From Ulva prolifera (taxonomy: Eukaryota; Chlorophyta; Ulvophyceae; Ulvales; Ulvaceae): a stretch of DNA of 64,000 nucleotides. The position numbers were made by a program, and so were the translations under genes. The stretch's first letter is position 1. Each line of letters starts with the position of its first letter. Location: positions 1,426,001 to 1,490,000 of the forward strand of contig JALAAN010000010.1 of assembly GCA_023078555.1 (NCBI GenBank). Reading direction: 5' to 3'. Below, piece after piece: positions 35,301 through 46,758 of this stretch. The notes under the pieces were generated by a model. That model worked only from the letters and a program-made list of their open reading frames with translations. It was not told where the DNA came from and did no database searches.

Positions 35301-38300
35301 TGACCTCGCCCGACGAAAATTGTCAACGGTTCGACGATCACACTGCCGGCGCATGCAGTTCCCAATGGAAGAGCGTGCATCTCTCGCAGAGAACAGCCGA
35401 GCCCGAATTGAACATGCAGATGTGAGGAGGCATGCGTCGAGTAGACAGGTTCAGCGACGCAACACCGGGCCGCCCGGGCAGGGGTGGTGCAGGGGGGCGG
35501 CCGCACATCTCGCTGTGGGTGCCGTAGGCCTCCATGATCGCCATGCCCGGGCCGCGGCGGGCGCGGCGCAGCTTCTCACGCTCCTTCGCCTGCCGCTCCG
35601 CCTCCTTCTTCTTCGTCTTGGCCTCTGCGGCCTCGAGCTTCTTGCGCTCGAGCTCGCGCTTCTTCAGCACCGACTCCTGCTGCTGCTTCAGCTTCTTCTC
35701 GGCCGCATCCGTCGCGGCCTTCTCCTTCGCCTCGCTCACCTTCAGCTTCTGCAGATCACCCCGGGGCGCCGGTCAACATGTGATGTGGCAGCCGCCGCGG
35801 CGCCTGGGCACGGCACTCCGCTGACCGCACATAGGCCCACGCGGCACACATACGGAAATCGACTCCGCTGCCCGCATGGCAACATGACAGAAGAGCCGGC
35901 CAATGGCGGCAGGTGGATAGCCCCTCAATGTCAATTAGAAATCATGCTGGCAGTTCTGCTACGTACAGGCAGGGACGAATGCACGCCGGTGTGCCACAGA
36001 TGCTGCGCAGGACCCCACGAGGGCGACACCACACAGCGCAACCTCCTGCAGACTCACAAACACAGGCAGCCTGGCCTCCCCCGCGGGCGCACCTGCTTCT
36101 GCATGACGTCCTCCTTCGCCTCGCGCTGCTTCTCCTTGTACGTCACCAGGTCGGCCGTCGTCGTCTCACCGACGGCGCGGAAGTGACCGCGCCGGTCGAC
36201 GCCGAAGCGTGAGAGGTTGAGGAAGTAGAGCCAGGCGTGCGCGGGCGCGAGCACGCGGTTGCGCATGACGTTGCCGATCAGCCCCGACGCGGCGGCCGAG
36301 TACGGCGTGACGAGGTGGAAGAAAATCATCGAGAGGTAGTGCACGAGGAAGGCTCCCGCGACGAGGCGGCTTTGCGTCGACCACGGCGCGATGTTGCCGA
36401 CCGTCGTGATGAGGATGACAGCGACGAGCGTGGCCTCGAAGAAGACGGTCGCGCGCGCGGCATCGTGCGGCGCGCGCATCGGGTTGTGCAGGTTCCACGA
36501 CAGGAAGGGCCGCTCGCGGTCGAAGATGAGCGCGACGTCGAAGCCCTCCGCCTGCCGGTCGAGCACCTACAGCGCAGCGGCTTCGAAATCAGAAAAAAAT
36601 GTTGCTACGTGCATGAGCGGCACGGGTGCTGGGAAAATGTACCGATGGGGACATGTGGCATGCCGTGCACAGGACTGATGGGGCGGCGTTCAGAGACACC
36701 CACGTGCGTCAGAGCGTCAGCGCAGGGGCAAGCGAGGGAGCGCCCTCCGGCCAAGGAGGCATGCGGTGAGTTCTGGCTATGTGTCTAGACGAAGACCCGC
36801 GGTGAACAGTTTTGCAGAGGGCCGCCGCAGCAGTGACGGCGGGGGGGGGGGACCTGGGAGAGCACGGTCGGGGGGTGTGTCGGAGCGAGGACGGAGGTGA
36901 TGGGCGCGTGCATCGTCATTGCGGCGAGCGACGCCTGCCGGCCCTCGATGTGCATCGCGTACGAGATCCAGCCGAGGTACGCCGTGTCGACGTTCTCCAT
37001 CTCCATGCGCCGCAGCACGCGCCACAGCGAGTACCCCCGCGACATGAACGCCGAGCTGTTGACGGCGTAGCGGCCGTCGGCGCCGATGGCCGAGAGGTGC
37101 ACGCGCTCGCGCGCAAAGTTCCCGACGTCGAGGAAGTCGGTCGAGGCCGGCTGGTTGCGGGTGTGCGTCGGCGTGGACACCGCCGCGAAGCCCGGCTGCT
37201 GTAGCTGTGCGACGGCAAAGGAGTAGTAGCTCTGCATACGGAGGCTGGGCCGGGTGAACGCATGACGGTGTCTGGCAGCTGCCGCCATGAGCGGGCCGGG
37301 GCCGGGGATGAGCGCCGGCGCGCACCGGCACCTGGACTCGAGCGACTGCATCGGCGATGCCGACGCGGGTGCATCTGCACATCGGCACAAGCAAAGCGCA
37401 CCGATACAGCGTGAAGTGTCCCGGGGAGGACGTCACCGCACTTCGCCGAGCCTGGCGCTCCCCGCCACCGGAGCGCCGTGCCCTCTTGGGCGGGCACAAT
37501 AAAGCGGGGCATGCGAGACGAGTTGACACGCGCACTGGCCATGCATGCATTAGGAGAGGAAAAGGTCCGCACCTCGGGGTCGACGACGGAGGAGGCTGGC
37601 ATGCACACGATGGCGGCATTGGAGATGGCGTGCGAGTACTGAAGGAAGAGGCGGTCGAGGGTGTAAAAGAGGACCTGCCCGAGGTACATGTTCTCCTCGA
37701 GCACGACGTTCAGCGCCGCCTGCACCTCCTCGTCCTGCACAGCACGCAGCATGGCCCCTCAGCCACTGCTCGCGGCACACCCCCAAACGCTGAGCTGCAC
37801 CGAATCGCTACAGTGTGAGCGTGCTCGCCGTGACCGCGTGCCGCTGCGAGCGCAGGAGAGAGGCCCGGTGGCATAAGCTTTCCGCACAAAAGGCATGCCG
37901 CACAAACGGCACGGCGGAACCCCTCAGTGACAGGCTAGCCGCCAGGGTCGCGTGCAAGCAGAGCGCCCCATCGCATGCCGCACCTGCGCATTCATGACGT
38001 ATTCCTGCCGCGCAAGCTCCTCCTTTGAGAACAGCAGCACATTGGGGAACTCCTGCGCGAGCGCGTCGTGCGCCTCCTTCGCCGGCCCACTCGCTGTGTC
38101 GCACACGAGCACGACGCGGAAGGGCAGGTCCGGCTTCGCGGCGCCGTAGTGGCTGCGCGCGCTCTCCACGATCGTCGCCACGGCCTCGTCGGTGACGATG
38201 AGGAGCGTGATGATGTCATCGGCGTGGAAGGGCGTGTCACGCTTCGAGCGCGGCATCGCCTCAAGGCGCTGGCGGCGCGTGCGCGACACGATCGACGAGC

Positions 38301-39868
38301 AGGAGGACACGCCGTACACAATCTCTGCGAGGATGATGACGATGCGGTAGAACGTCTGGCTCGAGTCGTTCTCCTGCACCGCGGCACGCCGTCTGGAGTA
38401 AGGCGGCAGCCGGGCGGTGGCGGGGCGCGGGTGTGATGCGTGCGTGTCACAACATGAGTATGCATGTAAACATGAGGCAAGGTAGAGACCACAATGAGAC
38501 TGGCACCTCGAGTGCGCCAGCGGTGCGATGCTCACATGAATAGATGAGGCGTAGCGCTGTAGCAGTGCGGGTTTCAGGGCAGTGTGCCTGGCTGTTCGGC
38601 ACCCCTGACCTGCGGCACTCACTCCGCCTAGCATCTGACGCCACCTCCGCGCTGACAGTCCGGACGCAGACACCCACACGCCAGTACTGTGCCTTTGCAT
38701 ACTGTGCTACGCACTCACAGAGAGGCAAGAAGCTCAGCAGCATGGGTGCGAGGCAGACGGCCGGCAGCCCGGGCGCGCACCTTCTGGTGGATGTTGACGA
38801 TGACGTCCCACATCCGCAGACCGGCGTACGCAAGCAGCGTGAGGGTTGCGATCAGGAGGTAGATCTTCACAGGCAGGCTCTCGGCGACCGGCAGCTGCAG
38901 GCCGGCCTCCGCACTGTCGTCGGGGTCCACCGGCCGCCGGTTGGCCTTCATCGCGGAGGAGGGGTCGCTGCCGCTCGTCGACTGCGGCTCTGGCGGCACA
39001 GGGGGGCTGCCGTATGCGGTCTCGAGGTCGCCGGCCTGGAAGGCATGCAGGCGGCCCAGCAGGTGCTTCACCGCCGACTCGTCCTCTTGGACCGGTGGGT
39101 CCGCTGCAAGGCGGGGGGTGTCATGCATGCGTTGGGCCAGGCGCGACTTCGGCGCGGTGCCGACTGTGGCGGGGAGGCCACAGGGATCGGGGAGTTCGCG
39201 TCGGGACTGGCGAAAATCGGCGCGGTGGAGCGTGCCACGTCGATTTGTTTCCAGCGGATCCGAGGCGCAAAGAACATAATGGTGCAGGTAACGCTGTTGG
39301 CAACTGTCAGTCATGCCAAAAGCCAGAGCAACGTGACGGCATCATAGTCATGTCAAATGTGCACATCACCACGTGTATATTATACTCTGGCCGTCGCAGG
39401 CCGAGGAGGGCTGCAGCAGGACGCGATGCAGCGCCGAATGCATGTATCCGCTGCAACCAGGTGTGGAACTAGATGGACCAAAACATACCAAAGTACATCT
39501 TGCCAACGGCTTCTGCTATTCCGTCTTCTTCAAAGATTGCGCCAAGTGCTGTGACACTCTCCGCGTCCGCTGTATCGTTCTTCAGGTAATCTCGAACTTG
39601 ATGGGCTTCGCGCAACGCTAGGGTCACATTCTCGGAGCTGAATATGGGTCCACTAGCCTATACACACAACAGATCAGCCTGGTACAACACGATCGGGTGC
39701 ATCCAGGTGGCCCTAGATGGGCGGTGCTGCAAGGCGCGCACGCACCTTGATCTCACTACCTAGCTGCTTCAGCGCATCTGGGCCACTATTTGCAACTCGC
39801 TGAATTGCATTTAGCAGCGAGGTTGCTGTGGGATTCATCGCAAACTGGCTCTGGCCAGCTGACGCCAT
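29335..39868 (-). CDS. Membrane fusion of a GT2-like glycosyltransferase domain and a GH9-like domain
   Basis: Predicted polytopic membrane protein of about 1,440 residues. Exons, 5' to 3': 39746-39868 (start MASAGQSQF), 38781-39105 (5' edge uncertain), 37984-38373, 37573-37734, 36854-37231, 36093-36566, 35507-35758, 35007-35280, 34649-34872, 32932-33306, 32186-32422, 31577-31896, 30996-31179, 30346-30599, 29851-30054, 29335-29491 (TGA). Codon phase matches at every junction except the first. Layout: two N-terminal helices, GT2-like domain, two helices, charged coiled linker, three helices, GH9-like domain, short tail. This fits a cytosolic glycosyltransferase-like half and an extracellular glucanase-like half, as in cellulose synthesis machines. 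Key catalytic motifs of both halves are altered, so activity is doubtful. Related families: GT2 (CesA/BcsA superfamily) and GH9. Confidence 0.8.
29380..32990 (-). other. GH9-like domain lacking the catalytic acids
   Basis: Recognisable GH9 landmarks in order: LAGGWYTGPGLSKFTYP (compare GGWYDAGDxxKF), QYLLNCHDPVANTVVAV and EWIAPEQV (DYLLKxH and W-PE region), FAAITAAFAALTVSL, GGPELFDDMLLASALMLYSD (the DELxWAAxWLY helix), GPLPMTVRAMSYVMVYA (WGxLRYAxNxAF region), QSFIVGMNFDGASFPRQ (SYxVGYGxNFPxxxHHR), GALVNGPDAAGNYQDSR (GGPDxxDxYxDxR), then NGVGVLHNA aligned without gaps to NEVAxDYNA. Both Asp of DAGD and the Glu of NEVA are therefore absent (Thr, Gly and Gly). The overall fold seems intact. Confidence 0.82.
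32674..33696. repeat. Dispersed repeat copies 3 and 4 (GT2-GH9 introns)
   Basis: Copy 3 at 32674-32755, minus orientation (GGACTCGGGCCATCGCATGG, CATGCTACCAGGCATCGCAA on plus). Copy 4 at 33655-33696, plus orientation (CTCTGCCACACAATGGCCCG). They share the CAATGGCCCGAG core and flanks with the copies at 24-25, 50 and 52-53 kb. Confidence 0.6.
32733..32918. repeat. Three tandem copies of a 62-base unit next to a 5' splice site
   Basis: Copies at 32733-32794, 32795-32856 and 32857-32918 (the first two are nearly identical; the third differs at a few bases). They lie in the intron between exons 32932-33306 and 32186-32422. The last copy ends about 14 bases from the donor (CAG|GTGCGGGGGCC in sense), and each unit reproduces the TGCGGGGGCC that follows that donor without the GT. 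The first unit abuts a copy of the dispersed repeat. Confidence 0.95.
33000..36460 (-). other. Coiled linker and second membrane bundle joining the GT2- and GH9-like halves
   Basis: After the second helix pair comes a long Lys/Glu/Ala segment (EKQREAKEDVMQKQ, EKKLKQQQESVLKKRELERK, RQAKEREKLRRARRG) likely to form a coiled coil, then a Pro/Gly/Lys-rich tail, then helix VPVVVMLILVSLLSIWL (exon 34649-34872) and helices GLYILIAALLYLSYIG and VLILLSLLIVALVGALPF (exon 32932-33306). An odd number of helices here would put the following GH9-like domain outside the cytosol. Confidence 0.65.
36460..38250 (-). other. GT2-like domain with altered catalytic motifs
   Basis: GT-A type pattern: DIITLLIVTDEAVATIVESA (compare the VTVLIPAYNEE start of GT2), FRVVLVCDTASG (first Asp region), NAAIVCMPASSVVDPE (where GT2 has a DAD-SVVDP motif; here PAS replaces DxD), QPGFAAVSTPTHTRNQ (the VQTPQ region), ENVDTAYLGWISYAM (the TEDxxLG region) and SQVLDRQAEGFDVAL (at the QxxRW position). 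Preceded by helices VKIYLLIATLTLLAYAGL and FYRIVIILAEIVYG, and followed by FFEATLVAVILITTVG and FLVHYLSMIFFHLV, as in BcsA/CesA-like synthases. The motif alignment is by eye. Confidence 0.65.
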
Positions 39869-42800
39869 GCTCACGTCTGTTGTGCCCACGCCTACAACCA
39901 CCTCACCTCCTTGCGGTCATTCCTCGCATCTGCAGGACAGTTGGAAAGATTTAATGCGGACGTATGTGCAGGTGCAATGCAGTTGAAAGCCTTTGCCAAT
40001 GGCGTTACAAGCTTGTCGCGGTGCCCGCCTACTCTGCGCAAACAGAGACATTGGGCTGCAACTACACACTTGTATACAAGAGGAAGGAAGATGATCTTGG
40101 TTTGGCGAGCTCGTTTCGAGGCATATGCTGTATGCCTGTACTCGGGACCTGCCGAACATGCTCTAGAGTTGACGCAGCCCTCGCGTCGCACTGCAGTCGA
40201 GCGGTGAGAAGCAACAGTGTACAAAAAGAAGGGAATGCAAAATTGCTCTGTGGTTTCACAGCATCTATGGCGTGGAAACAGCACTTCGCAGAACATAATC
40301 GGCGTAGCGCGCCCAGTGCCGCTCGCACCTGGCGATCCTGCAGCCTTCCCTTGTCTAGAGCGCCCTTGCTCACTTCATGGACAATATGGTGGTGAATATG
40401 CAGATGGGACTGGGATGGTGGTCTTCCAAGATCCCACCGACGCGGCAGTATTTACGCTTCCTGGCAGCCCCAATGAAACGGAAACATATGTAATGCAAGG
40501 AATTTGTCAGGCTTGACACTTGGGACGCAGCGTGTACTTGGTGGACACCTGCGGTGGCACCTCAAGCTGCCTGCTGTGCTGGAGCAGCAGGCAGAGGTAA
40601 GTATCACTGTGGGGTCATCGCCTTGGTATGCATGCGCAACCGACAGCGAAGATGCTTCGCGAACATTTGGCTGTTGACATCGCGTCACGACAGGTGCTGA
40701 CCTTGTCACTAACAAAACCCTTCTGGCCTGAAGTTTCGTGTAAACCCAGGCTTGATGCCAGGTGCTTCGACGTATGCTTCAGCTGAATGTCGTCACCATA
40801 TTTTAGTATACTGCTGAACACTATCGCACATGAATGGATCACGGCTGTCACGCACCTTCCTTCACTACATGCATTACCTGCGAACCTGGAGTCATGCGTT
40901 GAAAGCGAGACGCAAAATGTACCGCATGCGGTCGCATCGCGATGCATTGCGGCACACATACGAGAGACACATGTAGCACGCGGATGGTTGCTGTGGTTGC
41001 ACGGCGACAGACATGTTGGCCTTTTCACGTCAGTACTACCCTCGCACCGGCAGCCTGCGAGCTGCTGGGAAGTGTTCGTGGACCCGTCTTTACAAGCGCG
41101 CTGCAGCGGCGGTGCTCTGGCACTTTGCATGGATTTGCAGCGTGGCATAACTATCAGTGCTTTCCTTGCCCAGTATATTGACCATTATAGTATATCGCCT
41201 TACGTTGATGTACATGCGATGCTGTGGTAAGCGCAACTCTGGCAAGCGGTACCAGTGAGAGTGCGTTGAACAGTAACGTTGATGTACTGTCAGCGCCCAG
41301 GGCTTGATAAGACCGACATAACAATAGAAGATGCCAGCACGTAAGACTTGATTCCCAGAATCTGTACTTGTAGCTTGCTAATCGCGACAGCCGTTCCACA
41401 CGAACGCTGGCAGTGGCCGAAAACGGCACCGCACCAGCGCGCACGACTGCGGCACGCACTCTTACAGACGCCAGAAATAATCTTGATGAACTCTGCGTCA
41501 TAGTGGGGTCCTTACGCAGGGGCCTGAGGCGATGGCAGCCTGTCGCTGGAAGCCCAGATTCGAAGCCCAAAACGAGCGAAGCCCAGATTCAGACACACGA
41601 GCAAAGGCCATTTCATTGCACGAACTAGGTGGATCCAGAACGCACAGTTTGGCCATCACGCAACATGCACAGAGTTGCTGAGACTCTATGCTTTTGCACA
41701 GGCAGCGCAAACAGGCGCTGAGTCACCCAGCAAATCTACAGATCGGGGCACTGTCACAGTCACGCTGCTCGTTCAGGGCGTATGCCCTAGCCCTGTGTCA
41801 GAAGAAGCAGCGGGGAACTCAAATCACTCGACGGTCCTGCAAGTAGGACACTGCTGACAGCACAGACCTTTCTGTGGAGCAGCATGCAGTGATCTGTTCC
41901 ATCGAGTACCGGCTTGTTGGTCAGCACCACCACAGGCTGAACCAGTCACGGAGGTACAGACGATCGCACGACTGAGGATGAGAATGAAGAGCATCAGGAC
42001 GCGGCAACCTCAACCTCAAAACCCGTAACACACTGCATGGAGCACCTCCTGGAGGATAGCCAGCCTGCGTCACCACTACCCTCAAACAACCCGACTCAAT
42101 GGATGACCATGCCAAAGTGTCTGATCTATGCCAATGGGAATCATTGTTTGAGCTGGGCAATGCAGAGGGGTGACCATTCCTACTGCACATGCAGGCCTAT
42201 CTCATGCTTCATGCTCATCATGCTACCAGTACTTCGTTTCTATATGAGCCTTTGCACTCTGCCACACGCAGATGCTCAGCACCCACAGAGCATCCAGAAC
42301 TTCTGGTGGAGCCCCGCTCATTTCACTGCCTGATCTCACCGTTACATGCTGCCTACAGGCAGACAGCAGAGCGATCATCTGAGTGTGAATCGATACACAG
42401 GTTAGGTCAAACAGCAATCACTTCAGGAAACATCACACGCGACCATGGCAACAGCCCCCGCCCCCAGAGGCACACACAGAGCACGCTCGCACAGCCATAC
42501 CCCCTTCCCACACACTGCCATAATAACACGCTGAATCGTTCACCATCTCCCCGGGCCTCCTGCTGCCTGTGGAAGCTATGATGCCCCGGGGCTGTCTCCT
42601 CAGCATCGAGTCAGGCCACCGCGCGGAGAGGTGATGCAGCCGCTACCACCCGAGGTCGACCGCCCGGGGAGGAACCAGGGGCAAGAGCAGGCAGCAGACA
42701 CAGCGGCACACAGCAGCGGAGCCACCCCATCCCGCCCCACGGCAGAACCTGGTCCCAGATACCTACAGAGGCCAAGGCCCCCCAACGCTGCCACACCCCA

Positions 42801-43079
42801 GGCACTCAGGCCCTGCCCCCCCCAGGCACCCACACAAACAACTGCCAACATGGAGGCTCGCGCACATGTGCACACCACACCCTCCGCCGTCTCCCACAGG
42901 CATGAAACGCGCACGGCCGCGGATTCAGCGCACGCCACACAGCTCAGCCCCAGGCCACAGCCCCCCGCCGTCTGCGGCAGCACGGCAGCCTCCGCCACCG
43001 GACAGCCGCCATGCACCAGTTGAACCCTGTGCGGTTGCGCCGGGTGTGCGAGATCGCCCCCGGTGGCCCCAAGATCGCT
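39869..43079. other. Gap between the GT2-GH9 gene and the S1 gene
   Basis: Contains the 5' flank of the GT2-GH9 gene and the 3' flank of the S1 gene. 39.9-42.3 kb is low-GC (about 50 percent) with several medium open frames and no recognisable family. 42.4-43.05 kb is C-rich low-complexity sequence on the plus strand, i.e. G-rich downstream of the S1 stop codon. One stretch at 40278-40515 is listed separately as a candidate exon. Confidence 0.5.
40278..40515 (+). CDS. Candidate exon of an unknown protein
   Basis: After a possible acceptor (CTTCGCAG, ending at 40287) an open frame reads VARPVPLAPGDPAAFPCLER, GQYGGEYADGTGMVVFQDPT, AAVFTLPGSPNETETYVMQG and ends with TGA at 40515. The composition, with scattered Gly, Pro, Thr and two Cys, looks like a folded or secreted domain rather than a chance frame. 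I find no confident upstream exons and no family match. It would be divergent from the GT2-GH9 gene. Confidence 0.25.
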
Positions 43080-45701
43080 CTAGCCCTGGTTGCGGCCCTG
43101 GTCCGCCTCCCACTCCGCGACATGCTCAAGGAACCGCTGCACGCCGCGCTCCGCGTTGTCGTACACGCCCTGCGGGTCCCGCAGCATGTCACCCTCCTGC
43201 TCCTCGAGGTCCCGTGTGGACACGCTCAGCCGCGAGAAGCCGTCGTCCATGCCGATCACGACCGCGCGGATGCGGTCGCCCTCCTCAAACACCGTGTCGA
43301 TCGTCGGCACGCGGTGCCAGCTCACGTTCGTGATGTGCAGCAGCGCGCTCTCGAAGGTGCCCTCGATGGACACAAAGGCGCCGTAGTCCGTCATGCGGCG
43401 GACGGAACACCAGACGAGGCTGCCGATGCGGAGGCCGCGCAGCGTCCGGTCGCTCTCGGCGTTGATCATGGACGCCGTGAACGAGTACTTCTCGCGGTCG
43501 ACGACCATCAGGCTCACCTCGATCTCGCTGCCCACGAACTTCTGCAGCAGCGGGGTCGGGTCAGGCGTGGGGGGTGGGGTGTGAGTGGGGGCCGGGGTGT
43601 GGTGTGGGGAGCTGCAGCGTTGCGCCGCTGGTGGGAGCTGCGTGATGTGGCAGCTGTGCCGCTGCTAGGTGTTGAGCACACTGACGATGGGAGAGTCACA
43701 GTGCAAGGTGCGAAATCAGGGGAACGCCCCCTGTGTGGTTCATATCAATGATTGGCTCTGAAGAGCTCGATAGGCTTTGCCACAGGACGTTGCGGACGTG
43801 CTGATGAGGCATTGCATCTTGACACGACACGATTCGTGCAAGCATGCGTTGCTGGTGAGCGGTAGCAATCACATCAGCGTGCGCCTGAGAGGCCGTCGAG
43901 CAATGCGTTTCCACGCGTTGGCAGCTCCTCACGAAATCGCGGGGTCAGGTTTCTACTCTCTCTACAACCAGTGGTGACACGGTACGGTGTTGCGGTGTGT
44001 CCAAGTGAGACCGCGGTCTGTCAGCTATGCTACACAAACTTTTGCACAGGATGGTGATGCAAGACAGCACAGCTGCGTGCATCCAAAAAGAGGAAGACCG
44101 ATCATGAGCAGGCAATCGTGCCGCGAATGCCACAACTGCAGCAGCCACGTGCAGTGCAGAATGGCATCACGATGCATGTCGCATGGATTCCACCATTCCG
44201 GGTTGTTGAAACCACTGGCCGCTGTGGTCCTGATACGCAGGCACCCCCTCAACATGTGCACAGGACAGCCTAGGCTGGACATGACCATGCATTCCATGAG
44301 ATACAGGAGTGAGGACTTTCAAAAGTTCAATTTTTGGTCAGCCAGTTCAGGACAGGGCGAGGGAGGCAGGCACCTCGAGGTCAGACTTGGCCAGCCACTC
44401 TTGACCTTCTTCCTTCTTCACATGGCTGATGGGGACGAAGCCCCGGATGCCAAACAGTGTGATCAGTAGGCCACGCTCGACACAGCCGTGTACCTCCACT
44501 CGGATCGTCTCGCGCATACTCTTCGCCAGCTCCTCGATTGTGCCCAGGCGGCCCCACAGGATGTCGAGGTCTAGGTTGTTGCAAGCCAACAGCGGCCCCT
44601 TGCCACCCTTTGACATGCCTTCAGGCACGGCTACAATCTGCACGTGACGGAGATGCTCAGAACCAACGCTTGAGGCAGATGACGACAGAGAACATGCACA
44701 GATGTGCAGCGACGCAGAGCGGCTTACAGTGAATCTCCTGGTCAGTCCTTTGGGCACACATTGGTCCATTTCGAAGCCCCCGTCTACGTATGGGTTCTTG
44801 GCGCGAGCGCTTCGAATTGCATGGGGCCCACGATTCTTGGGAAGGTACCTGCATATACATACAGATCAATGCTTCGGCTTGCCTGGTGGCCTTGTAGGAA
44901 AGGCGCCGCTGGAGCGAAGCACATCGTGTATTGGGCCAAACATTGCAGCCGATCATCATGATAATACAGCATGAACAGCCTGAGCAGGTGTATTTTGTTC
45001 AGCACCGACTATGTTGAAGCGGGGGCCATGTTTGCAGGCTTCGATGACGTCGCCGATTCAAATAACAGACCGATGCAACGTTGTCGAGCGCAACGCTGGC
45101 GGACAGCCTGCGGCATTGCAATCTGAGGTGTTTGATCTCAAACAAGAACGTACCCCAGCACGTTTGCGCAGCCGTGGATCGCGACCCGAGCACCGCGTGC
45201 GTTGGCGAACACGACCCGGCCAGTAACCACATCGCCGACCTGATACGGAAAGTCTTCTGGGGAAATATATTCAACATCTCTGTCTTCGCGTGATGGATTT
45301 GATCTGCTCGCGGCGCCACCACCAGCAGTGTCCTCGACACTAGCCGTCTCAGCAGCCGACGGCGGGGTAGGGCTGCTTACAGCCTCAGTGTTCCCTTCAT
45401 CAGCTGATGCATCTTCCTTCGGTGAAGCACTTGCCTCTGTTGGTGGCACGGGAGCAGACAAGTCAGCTGCGTTGCTGTCAGCTGTCGGAGCGGCAGCGGC
45501 GTCTGCAGCCGCGGCCGGCGGAGAAGGAGGGGCAGGAGAAGATGCTGGAGCTGATACTTGCGCATCTATCTCAGGCTCTGCCCGTGCGAGGCCAGGCTCA
45601 AGAGCATTCACTGACACCTGCGCGCGGACCCTGGGGCCTGCCAAGCACAAGCGGGCGCGACCGAGCTTCGCGCCTCGCATGGAGGGATAAGGGCGTGTCA
45701 T
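43080..45701 (-). CDS. Plastid-type S1-domain RNA-binding protein
   Basis: About 464 residues with three S1/OB-like repeats, likely acting on plastid RNA or ribosomes. Exons: 45154-45701, 44728-44848, 44374-44637, 43080-43541 (TAG), all in phase. The N-terminus (MTRPYPSMRGAKLGRARLCL) is basic and lacks acidic residues, like a chloroplast transit peptide, and is followed by an Ala/Pro/Ser-rich acidic linker. S1 repeat 1: FPYQVGDVVTGRVVFANARG then NVLGYLPKNRGP. Repeat 2: TIRVEVHGCVERGLLITLFG then FVPISHVKK. Repeat 3, the most canonical: RIGSLVWCSVRRMTDYGAFV, ALLHITNVSW and FEEGDRIRAVVIGMDDG. It could be the plastid ribosomal protein S1 or one of the related S1 factors (SRRP1/PDE338 type); sequence reading alone does not decide. 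Donors are GTACGT, GTAAGC and GTGCCT. Confidence 0.8.
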
Positions 45702-46758
45702 AGTTTGCTGCCAGTGGGATGGTGCACTGCTGCTGAAAGGATGGCCTTTGCTGTCACGAGCGTCTCAGAATGATGCACGTCGACACGCCTCAGTTTGATA
45801 CGAACGGAAAGTGGTATGTTATGAGGACGTTTCAGCAACGAAACATATCTCAAGTGACTGTCGATGAGACACGCTTCGAATCGTGCTGGCGAAGTGCCGA
45901 ATCAGGCTGCGGCGGAATCAACCAGCGAAAGCGTTCGGCGTTAGCACCATCGCCACCCGTGAGCAAGGCCATCTATATTAACGCTCGACCCTTTGGATAG
46001 TAAGAGAAATCTCCACACTTGACTGAACATTTTCATGCTCTTCGATGATGTTTGTGGTATGGTACATGCACTGTGAAGTGCTGCTGGAATAGCTTGCAAG
46101 CGAATCGGCTGCCGCCTGGGGTGATGACGTGCGGCACACCTAGTCTACCGACGCAACTACTCTATGATTCGACGTGGCTGACACATAATGAGCTCTAAAC
46201 TCAGAATCGGCCGGGTAGATTGTATGTTCCAGCAGGTAGTGCAGGCCTAGGCAGTCCCTGCGCTTCGGCTACACGAACGCCAACATCCGTAATACCATTG
46301 CATCTAGACTACAAAAGCCAAACTTGAATCGCATCATTTGCTATGCGATGCCTGTCGTAAGCGTGTCAGTTTAACCGTGTGCAGAGGTCGGATCGGGACA
46401 ATGATGTCAGGTTTTGTGTGCTTGACCAGCAAAGCCATAACACATGCAGACGTCGAGTCATCCGAGTTGTGCAGGGCCACGTTGCCACAGTTTTCCGTAG
46501 GACAGCCCTGATGTCCTCATGATGAACTCATCGTGAACGCTAGCATGTCGGCAAGGCCAGCATACTGCCACTGTTTCTAGAAATCTGACCTTGCAACAGT
46601 TTCTGCAGAGCGGGCACGCTCCTGACCCACAGCCTGGCACAAATTTGTGTTATCAGCATCATTCTTACATTTCATCAGCACCATCCACGACCTCGTTGCA
46701 CCAACCACACGTCTCAACGTGACACACTGTGTGCGTTACACATGATCATCCACCAGCC
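45702..46758. other. Spacer upstream of the S1 gene
   Basis: About 1.06 kb between the S1 start and the LTV1 stop, both on the minus strand. Low-GC with no supported gene. It should contain the S1 promoter and the LTV1 3' flank. Confidence 0.6.

Noticed and set aside
42631..43023. 130-codon plus-strand frame rich in Pro/Ala/Thr
   Set aside because: Low-complexity C-rich sequence just downstream of the S1 stop; no start context, domain or splice evidence.
46661..46670. TGTAA (sense) about 90 bases after the LTV1 stop as a poly(A) signal
   Set aside because: It fits the green-algal consensus for this one gene, but the motif is not found near the stops of the other genes, so I do not annotate it.
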